Positions 40,701-44,553 of a stretch of DNA of 44,553 bases are shown here, piece by piece. Location of the stretch: IMG/VR virus record IMGVR_UViG_3300042343_001238, positions 1 through 44,553 of that record. One strand, given 5' to 3'. Position 1 is the stretch's first letter, and each line of letters begins with the position of its first letter. Position numbers and translations under genes: made by a program. Under the pieces are notes generated by a model. It had not been told where the DNA came from, did not search any database, and was given only the letters and a program-made list of their open reading frames with translations. Source of the DNA: a virus.

Positions 40701-40764
40701 TGAATACACCAGGCGAAACGATTCGTTCTGAAGGGCTATATGTTCCATTTTGTTCGATTGCCAT
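37741..40764 (-). CDS. 18: Tail sheath protein (T4 gp18 type), enlarged
   Basis: The contractile sheath subunit. The N-terminus (YSPSERIVSPGVFTREVDQS, then GVAAIGGVVVAPFPKGPGF) and the C-terminus (LVFEQNVATTRQRFLNIVNP, RTAEMIVLDFNVLPSGAVF) match the conserved ends of T4-type sheath proteins. At 1007 residues it is far longer than T4 gp18 (659), so extra domains are inserted, probably at 150-600, where many Ser/Thr/Tyr-rich beta segments occur (TGSVSVTFDSGFYEDETIEV). Sheath insertions face outwards. The start has a strong Shine-Dalgarno, AGGAG, 11 bases before ATG, and an upstream TATTTATA. A terminator follows the stop. Confidence 0.94.
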   Translation of the reverse strand: MAIEQNGTYSPSERIVSPGVFTREVDQSFLAQGVAAIGGVVVAPFPKGPGFSPTVINSEGDLSTIFGDADGTLYGPITAQQYLRQQGQVTVVRVGGLSGYNQQKALFVTATPGQYGRFQENSVVSGSLLDATLYPNSAANSVFKITGSVSVTFDSGFYEDETIEVGTLQVATFASSSTNLYGAVTASDGCLDYFFATASATNTSFTISGDAPWNGSRLSSLTIRRIPGACDFELEIEGVLTGSYGAFNPNAFTPGVGLTEDGCGSSSYATGSDSVLLAVLANTAYDRSQNLYGFSGSLLSTSSVVSVTADFSLALNTIYTDGSGNTASSSYGTYQFSLDEESNKYITNVFGTDPKAGYVPVAAGQKIEAAYTYKNFKHRTKTIINQMIASGSWKIAIFSRDAMDFEDGIEPADGTSAFDLTNAYTPFIRSQLIAAFTGSGVSSSAAYDLFKVHTLTDGTAANTAYKLEISNVKSPGSVPGTSYGSFTLAVRSYSDTDLKPVYLERFDNLNLDVNSANYVARRIGDTYNYIDFNGKILEFGDFPQKSKYVRVEMATAPWPVDAIPYGFGPYATPVGGDYARLGKIPAMQYCSASAYLLQPGRYASGVVFQPAPAQADADLAALYPNGSSVGPELDNKQYFAPVPQGSAVGANVAFDLETYCGVSPLYVASQENTNVKKRRFVLGFQGGFDGQSPSVPVLIGNDILPTNQQGLDCSTSTSRGTYAYRQSIAALSNADEFDFNLITVPGINYEDHAYVATSIVDMCERRGDAFYIMDIAPNQTAGATAIQNVVDLAGQFDTNYAATYYPWVKVTETNSNKIMNVPPSVVMMGVYAANDKVAAEWFAPAGLNRGGIPTAVSVADRLTHTERDTLYEGHVNPIAAFPGQGVVAWGQKTLQRNPSALDRVNVRRLLIALKKFIASSSRFLVFEQNVATTRQRFLNIVNPYLESVQQRSGVYAFKVVMDDSNNTPDLVDRGILYGQIYIQPTRTAEMIVLDFNVLPSGAVFPSA

Positions 40765-40825
40765 AGTTTTTTAACTCCTATATAAAAAGTTGTAAATATA
40801 AATATGGCTCTAATTTTTCAAACAA

Positions 40826-40854
40826 TAAAAAATCCTCCACTAATATGGAGGATT
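40826..40854 (-). terminator. Rho-independent terminator upstream of the sheath gene
   Basis: AATCCTCCA (40831-40839) pairs with TGGAGGATT (40846-40854); the minus strand continues TTTTTTATTG. It ends transcription of the 97-residue gene before the sheath start. Confidence 0.87.
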
Positions 40855-40879
40855 TTGTCTATTATAATAAATATCTCTA

Positions 40880-41173
40880 TTATTGAGATTTTGGCGTGAA
40901 TATTCCTGTGTTAATATCAAATGTACCTTCGCCATACTTTGCTACAATCTTATCCAAGAATACTTTTTCTTGTGCTTCTATAGCAGTTAGTCGCTCGTTA
41001 ACTCGCTTTTCGGTTTTGATTAATTCGCGCTTTTGCATTTCCAATTGACCAAGCGAAACAGTAGCTTGTTCATATGCTTCACGAATAGCAGTTAGTTCTT
41101 GTAGTTCTGCCGCATCAAATACTCTTGGACCAGTTGGTGCGGATTGTTGTGTGTTTGGTTGATTTAATTCCAT
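40880..41173 (-). CDS. Small coiled-coil protein before the tail sheath
   Basis: 97 residues. After a disordered Pro/Gln/Thr start (MELNQPNTQQSAPTGPRVFD) the protein is one long helix (AELQELTAIREAYEQATVSL, RELIKTEKRVNERLTAIEAQ) with a coiled-coil heptad look, and ends in a short beta segment (YGEGTFDINTGIFTPKSQ). No enzymatic motif. Small proteins of this kind occur next to tail genes in T4-like marine phages, possibly as assembly chaperones; this is inference from position. It is followed by a terminator and precedes the sheath gene. Its upstream gap is AT-rich and holds no strong Shine-Dalgarno. Confidence 0.78.
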   Translation of the reverse strand: MELNQPNTQQSAPTGPRVFDAAELQELTAIREAYEQATVSLGQLEMQKRELIKTEKRVNERLTAIEAQEKVFLDKIVAKYGEGTFDINTGIFTPKSQ

Positions 41174-41235
41174 AATGTTTTATAACAGTTTATTTGTATA
41201 TATATGAATGTAAAGTTATAATAAATAAAAATACT

Positions 41236-41643
41236 TTAGTCTATGCTACCCGAATATATGCTACCAGAAGGCTCAACATACCACCAGCATTGAGATTCAC
41301 TGAATACAAGCGACCCACTTCCAAATGGAGGAGGTGTTGGCATATTAGGCATAAATGCATCTCGGTTGTAATCATATATAAATCCAGTATCTGCATAATT
41401 TTTTCGCAAAGGAATGCCGTCGTTAACATGCACACCTCTGCGAGTATTATAACTTGTTTTTATCCATGTACCGCCAAGTCCAAGTGTAGAACTTAAAAAT
41501 TCTTCACCGTAAGATTCACGCTCATCGGCAACAACAAGAGTACGCACCACATAAGCACCGGATATTGGTGTAAATAATGAAGCATTAGAACCTGTTATTT
41601 GAGATATGAATACACTGCCCGATATTTCTGCAAAATGTGCCAT
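41236..41643 (-). CDS. Conserved fibre-associated protein
   Basis: 135 residues starting MAHFAEISGSVFISQITGSN. The MAHFAEI start and the following RTLVVADERESYGEEF, GGTWIKTSYNTRRGVHV, RKNYADTGFIYDYNRDAF sequence belong to a small protein I know from marine T4-like phages, where it sits near fibre genes and is thought to be structural. The C-terminus is Pro/Gly/Ser-rich and ends in a WWYVEPSGSIYSGS motif. No enzyme signature. The start is well supported by AGGAG 11 bases upstream. It is encoded eight bases after the upstream glycine-rich fibre protein, so the two are probably expressed together. Confidence 0.8.
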   Translation of the reverse strand: MAHFAEISGSVFISQITGSNASLFTPISGAYVVRTLVVADERESYGEEFLSSTLGLGGTWIKTSYNTRRGVHVNDGIPLRKNYADTGFIYDYNRDAFMPNMPTPPPFGSGSLVFSESQCWWYVEPSGSIYSGSID

Positions 41644-41650
41644 AATATTT

Positions 41651-42646
41651 TTACTCCTGAAATTTGTATACGATAAAAACTATTCCACTGCCACCGGTAC
41701 CTCCGGTACCCGGCGTTGCATCACTGGGACCGGAAGACATGCCAGCAATACATTCGGTAATATTATTACAATACTCTCCGTCTTCACGCCCACCACCACC
41801 ACCACCGCCTACTCCGCTGTTTGCTTGACCGTTTCCTCCATTACTGACAGGATAGCCGCCGTTGCCTCCGTTTGGAGCACCTCCACCACCGCTATATCCA
41901 CCACCTCCACCACCACCTCCTCCTTGTCCATAAGCAAAATTTGTATATGTTGGTCCACCATATGGTCCACCAAACACAAGGGTTGGATCTGCCACCCCTC
42001 CGCCTCCTTGTCCACCAGCTGTTGCGACATCTCCACCACACTGCTCACAGTTTGTTGTGCATACAGCGGTCTGTCCACAGAGATCTCCTCGATCACAGCA
42101 ACAGCCCGGATCTTCGCTAGGATCGCATTGATTCGCATCGCAACAAGTTACACCGTCATTATTAGAATCATAACAACAACATATATCTTCGATTACAACG
42201 TCCCCCGTACAACCCGGACTTGATGTGTCAGGTGATCCACCAAAACCAGCGCCGCCAATAACAGACCCCGCGCTGCTTATTGATGTAGAATTTGTTGCAA
42301 TTGTAGAATGCGACCCCGCTCCACCAACAGTTACGGTATATCCTGCGTGCAGATTAAATCTATTAAGATTCTCTCCCACGGCAGATCTGTACGAACCAGA
42401 TCCCCCATTACCCCCTTGCCCACCACTACCAGCAAATCCGTTCGATGCACCGGCAACTACCAAATAGTTAAAAGTTGATCCAGTAGCTCTAAAAAATAAT
42501 CTAAACGAATCCGTTGATTTAAAAACATGATGTTTGTAATCTCCGTTTATAAAAACTTCTCCACCAACAGCAGATACCAACAACTTTTTTCTTGGTTGAA
42601 AAACTATGTTTTGACTAGAACGTCTGCTTGATAAACTGTATGGCAT
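41651..42646 (-). CDS. Glycine-rich, Cys-rich fibre/adhesin protein, paralogue A
   Basis: 331 residues. A short N-terminal beta domain (VFINGDYKHHVFKSTDSFRL) leads to long glycine-rich tracts (GGQGGNGGSGSYRSAV, YTVTVGGAGSHSTIATNSTS, GGGGGGGYSGGGGAPNGGN), the pattern of phage glycine-rich tail-tip domains, and ends GGSGIVFIVYKFQE. In the middle is an unusual Cys-rich insertion (ICCCYDSNNDGVTCCDANQC, PGCCCDRGDLCGQTAVC, NCEQCGG) with about 18 cysteines, suggesting disulfide-linked or metal-rich loops in an extracellular protein. Proposed role: receptor-binding adhesin. Paralogue B is directly upstream. Confidence 0.83.
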   Translation of the reverse strand: MPYSLSSRRSSQNIVFQPRKKLLVSAVGGEVFINGDYKHHVFKSTDSFRLFFRATGSTFNYLVVAGASNGFAGSGGQGGNGGSGSYRSAVGENLNRFNLHAGYTVTVGGAGSHSTIATNSTSISSAGSVIGGAGFGGSPDTSSPGCTGDVVIEDICCCYDSNNDGVTCCDANQCDPSEDPGCCCDRGDLCGQTAVCTTNCEQCGGDVATAGGQGGGGVADPTLVFGGPYGGPTYTNFAYGQGGGGGGGGGYSGGGGAPNGGNGGYPVSNGGNGQANSGVGGGGGGGREDGEYCNNITECIAGMSSGPSDATPGTGGTGGSGIVFIVYKFQE

Positions 42647-42652
42647 ATAAAA

Positions 42653-43546
42653 TTATTGCTCAAATAAATATCTGATATAAACTATTCCGCTACCACCTAA
42701 TCCCGGTGCCCCGCCAAATTTAGTGGTATTACAAATGTTATCTGCGGTACAACCCGAGGTATTATTACAACACGGATCTCCACCTCCGCCACCACATCCT
42801 CCGTCTCCGCTATTTGGTAAACCATTAGCACCCGCGCTACCGGGATCTCCGCCCGTTCCACCAATTCCCCTTGATGATGAACCTCCGGTGGCACCTCCGG
42901 TGTTTCCACCAGCACCACCGCCTCCACCACCACCAGCCGCATAAGAACTCGACGGTCCACCAAAAATTATACTACCAGAAAAAGGAAGTTGTCCATTTGA
43001 TCCGTTACTGCCAGGATCTCCCGCACATTGATAACAGTCTGATGGGCAGGAACACTCAGGGTCACAGATTTCCTCAACTGTACATGTTGGATTACTAGTT
43101 TCTCCATTTCCGCCAGTACCACCTGTTCGTGATACTCCACCGGCGCTTGTAATCGTAGTAGAATTTGTAGCAATTGTAGAATGTGAACCAGCACCCCCGA
43201 CGGTTACAGTATATGGCACATCTAAGTTGAATAAATTAAAACTTTGCGACGTTGCTGTTTTATAAGAACCGGATCCACCATTTCCGCCACTGCCCCCTTG
43301 TCCCCCGTTATATTCTCCATTGCTGCCACTGGTTCCCGTTTGACCACCGCCGACAACAAGATAATCAAAAAATAAACTTCCTGTTTTTTTGTAAAAAATT
43401 TTGAATGATTCTGTGGATGTAAAAACGTGATACTTGAAACTCCCGCTTATGAATGTCCTCCCACCACCAGCAGAAATTAATACCTTTTTTGGTACAGAGC
43501 CAACTTTCTTCTGACTAGCTCTACGGTCTATAAGTCTCGTAGACAT
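42653..43546 (-). CDS. Glycine-rich, Cys-rich fibre/adhesin protein, paralogue B
   Basis: The ATG at 43546 is used (an in-frame TTG at 43552 would add two residues). The 297-residue protein shares the layout of the downstream gene: TFISGSFKYHVFTSTESFKI, FFDYLVVGGGQ, glycine-rich tracts (GGQGGSGGNGGSG, AGGGGGGGAGGNTGGATGGS), the shared YTVTVGGAGSHSTIATNST, and GGSGIVYIRYLFEQ at the end. Its Cys-rich parts differ: PTCTVEEICDPECSCPSDCY and GDPCCNNTSGCTADNICN, about 12 cysteines. The pair arose by tandem duplication. A host-adhesion role is inferred from the family; it is not shown by the sequence. Confidence 0.82.
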   Translation of the reverse strand: MSTRLIDRRASQKKVGSVPKKVLISAGGGRTFISGSFKYHVFTSTESFKIFYKKTGSLFFDYLVVGGGQTGTSGSNGEYNGGQGGSGGNGGSGSYKTATSQSFNLFNLDVPYTVTVGGAGSHSTIATNSTTITSAGGVSRTGGTGGNGETSNPTCTVEEICDPECSCPSDCYQCAGDPGSNGSNGQLPFSGSIIFGGPSSSYAAGGGGGGGAGGNTGGATGGSSSRGIGGTGGDPGSAGANGLPNSGDGGCGGGGGDPCCNNTSGCTADNICNTTKFGGAPGLGGSGIVYIRYLFEQ

Positions 43547-43558
43547 AACCAAAAAATA

Positions 43559-43897
43559 TTATGTGATTTCTGTACCAAACGCAGTAAAGATAACGTCTCC
43601 AAACCCTGTTCCACTTCCGCTCGCAGAAACACGTATTACGTTTCCCGGTCCAAGAGTTAAACCGGCACTAAGCACAACAGAGTCGTATGCAAGCACTGGG
43701 GTATTAAATGAAATAGATCCGGTGAGTGTTGGAGATGAAGCAACAAAAATACTAAACAGTCTGTCCGCGCTACCTGTATTAGAAATTATAATACTTGAAA
43801 CTACACTCGATGTTACTGGACTTACGCCGGGTACATATAAATTAGTGAGTGTATTGCCTGGTATAACTTGACCTAGTATTCTGTATGTTGTTGGCAT
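43559..43897 (-). CDS. Small beta-rich virion structural protein
   Basis: 112 residues, entirely beta-prone and free of cysteine: PTTYRILGQVIPGNTLTNL, SVVSSIIISNTGSADRLFSI, VLAYDSVVLSAGLTLGPGNV, IRVSASGSGTGFGDVIFTA. The pattern of ILGQ plus alternating S/T/G strands is that of a small decoration or fibre-base protein found in marine T4-like phages. No enzyme motif. It is in the fibre cluster between the glycine-rich proteins and the adjacent fibre-like gene. The start lies after a degenerate TATTTATA-type element (one mismatch, 16 bases upstream). Confidence 0.78.
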   Translation of the reverse strand: MPTTYRILGQVIPGNTLTNLYVPGVSPVTSSVVSSIIISNTGSADRLFSIFVASSPTLTGSISFNTPVLAYDSVVLSAGLTLGPGNVIRVSASGSGTGFGDVIFTAFGTEIT

Positions 43898-43928
43898 AAT
43901 GTTTGTCTATATATATAAATGTATTGTT

Positions 43929-44372
43929 TTATAAAAACGTTATAAATAAAAATGGATGTAATACATTGTTTGCAACTACATTTGGTACGTTTAGATCGCC
44001 GGTCATATTTAACGAGCCTGTTATAAATACACTACCACTTATATCCAACGCGGCATTATGTAATGGAGATTTTCTTACACCAACGCTGCTGCCAGTAACA
44101 ACCAGAGCATTTGTATTATATCGTCCCATTACTACTCTGTCATCGCTGAATACTTCTAAAATAGGCAATCCAGAAATATCACTTACTGCCATCAAGCTGC
44201 CAGAAAGATTGTCTGATATGCTAAACAAACTTCCTGAATTACCAAGAAACGCAATACTGCCTGAAGTTAATACTTCTAATCTTATTGTATTAGCCTGACT
44301 GCCGCTGAATTGTATAACAGGAGCAGCAGTTGTAGAACTTCTATTTGGAATTATAAGAATATCAGAGGGCAT
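43929..44372 (-). CDS. Fibre-type beta-repeat protein
   Basis: 147 residues with repeated Ser/Gly-rich beta segments: SGSQANTIRLEVLTSGSIAF, FSISDNLSGSLMAVSDISGL, PILEVFSDDRVVMGRYNTNA, ALDISGSVFITGSLNMTGDL. These are the typical SISDNLxGxxxxVxDxxGLPILEV repeats seen in tail fibres and appendages of large phages. No chaperone or endosialidase motif is visible; the C-terminus (NNVLHPFLFITFL) is hydrophobic, so it may be an incomplete fibre or an adapter. It starts with TATTTATA nine bases upstream of the ATG. Confidence 0.76.
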   Translation of the reverse strand: MPSDILIIPNRSSTTAAPVIQFSGSQANTIRLEVLTSGSIAFLGNSGSLFSISDNLSGSLMAVSDISGLPILEVFSDDRVVMGRYNTNALVVTGSSVGVRKSPLHNAALDISGSVFITGSLNMTGDLNVPNVVANNVLHPFLFITFL

Positions 44373-44433
44373 ATCTTTTTATATAAATATACACCACAGA
44401 GTATATTATATTATTATAATATGCCTTATGATG

Positions 44434-44553
44434 CTATGTATTCAATTTTGGCGATGGATTCGACGCTAAACCAAGTGAAACTCTTTTGTCATCAATCATG
44501 GTTACTCTATATTCTGTACCATTATAAATAAACGTTTTTGGCCCGCTTGGATC
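44434..44553 (-). CDS. Fibre-cluster protein, C-terminal end only
   Basis: Thirty-nine residues visible, read from the right edge to a TAG at 44434-44436 (DPSGPKTFIYNGTEYRVTMI ... PSPKLNT). The sequence looks like the beta-rich end of a structural or fibre protein, in line with the neighbouring genes. The start lies outside the window, so no further statement is possible. Confidence 0.55.
   Translation of the reverse strand, partial: DPSGPKTFIYNGTEYRVTMIDDKRVSLGLASNPSPKLNT

Noticed and set aside
41806-42138. Overlapping ORFs in other frames of the glycine-rich genes
   Set aside because: GGN-rich DNA opens several frames by composition; only the annotated frame gives the conserved fibre motifs.
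2913-44389. TATAAATA on the plus strand as canonical T4 late promoters
   Set aside because: They lie upstream of minus-strand genes in reverse orientation and would point away from the genes they precede; the only minus-strand TATAAATA I saw in a gap (28120-28127) is followed by a terminator.
1-44553. tRNA genes, CRISPR arrays, integrase or insertion sequences
   Set aside because: No cloverleaf, regular repeat-spacer array, recombinase motif or terminal inverted repeats were seen in any gap; the only mobile genes are homing endonucleases.

Overview
The window is a stretch of the genome of a lytic, contractile-tailed phage of the T4 superfamily, AT-rich and probably from an uncultivated lineage. 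The evidence is a set of T4-type genes on one strand: ribonucleotide reductase nrdA/nrdB, replicative helicase (gp41 type), RNase H/FEN nuclease, UvsX recombinase, gp32-like ssDNA-binding protein, tail sheath (gp18), tail tube (gp19), gp53-like LysM wedge protein and gp26-like baseplate hub proteins. There is no integrase, tRNA, rRNA, CRISPR array or insertion sequence that I can see. The host cannot be named from the sequence.

Layout (all genes on the minus strand except one, so transcription runs from high to low coordinates). 44.5-40.9 kb: fibre and adhesin-like proteins, including two glycine-rich, cysteine-rich paralogues. 40.8-37.7 kb: a very long tail sheath. 37.6-34.4 kb: a homing endonuclease, a translationally coupled HAD-phosphatase / small protein / nucleotidyltransferase operon, and a conserved hypothetical. 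34.4-32.9 kb: the only plus-strand gene, a large Vsr-like homing endonuclease. 32.75-32.26 kb: tail tube. 32.1-28.1 kb: five tightly packed genes for modular, charged proteins, most carrying a similar N-terminal helix. 28.0-17.7 kb: baseplate hub paralogues, tape measure, and baseplate proteins. 17.6-13.6 kb: a divergent family A DNA polymerase, a candidate PD-(D/E)XK protein and two companions. 13.4-4.6 kb: gp32, UvsX, a basic accessory protein, a homing endonuclease, RNase H, helicase, NrdB, NrdA. 4.5-1 kb: two uncharacterised proteins, an AAA+ (MoxR/CobS-like) ATPase broken in two by a GIY-YIG endonuclease gene, and its VWA/metallopeptidase partner, which runs off the left edge.

The genes supply nucleotides (NrdAB, possibly the HAD nucleotidase), replicate and recombine DNA (helicase, UvsX, gp32, RNase H, PolA-like), and build the contractile tail. 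Four homing endonucleases in 44.5 kb show heavy invasion by selfish genes, one of which has split a coding sequence.

The most unusual content is: the ATPase split between Walker A and Walker B, with a junction that can be rejoined in silico in an A-run; a 596-residue protein built from many small Cys-containing modules plus a RyR-like domain, with two in-frame internal ATGs each preceded by a good Shine-Dalgarno sequence; a shared N-terminal helix in several otherwise unrelated proteins; a recurrent TATTTATA element a few bases upstream of many start codons; and conserved hairpins just after the stop codons of consecutive recombination genes. No intergenic gap exceeds 300 bases; the longest (13371-13555, 32088-32257, 32753-32881, 28021-28135) are described as regulatory sites or hold nothing else that I recognise.
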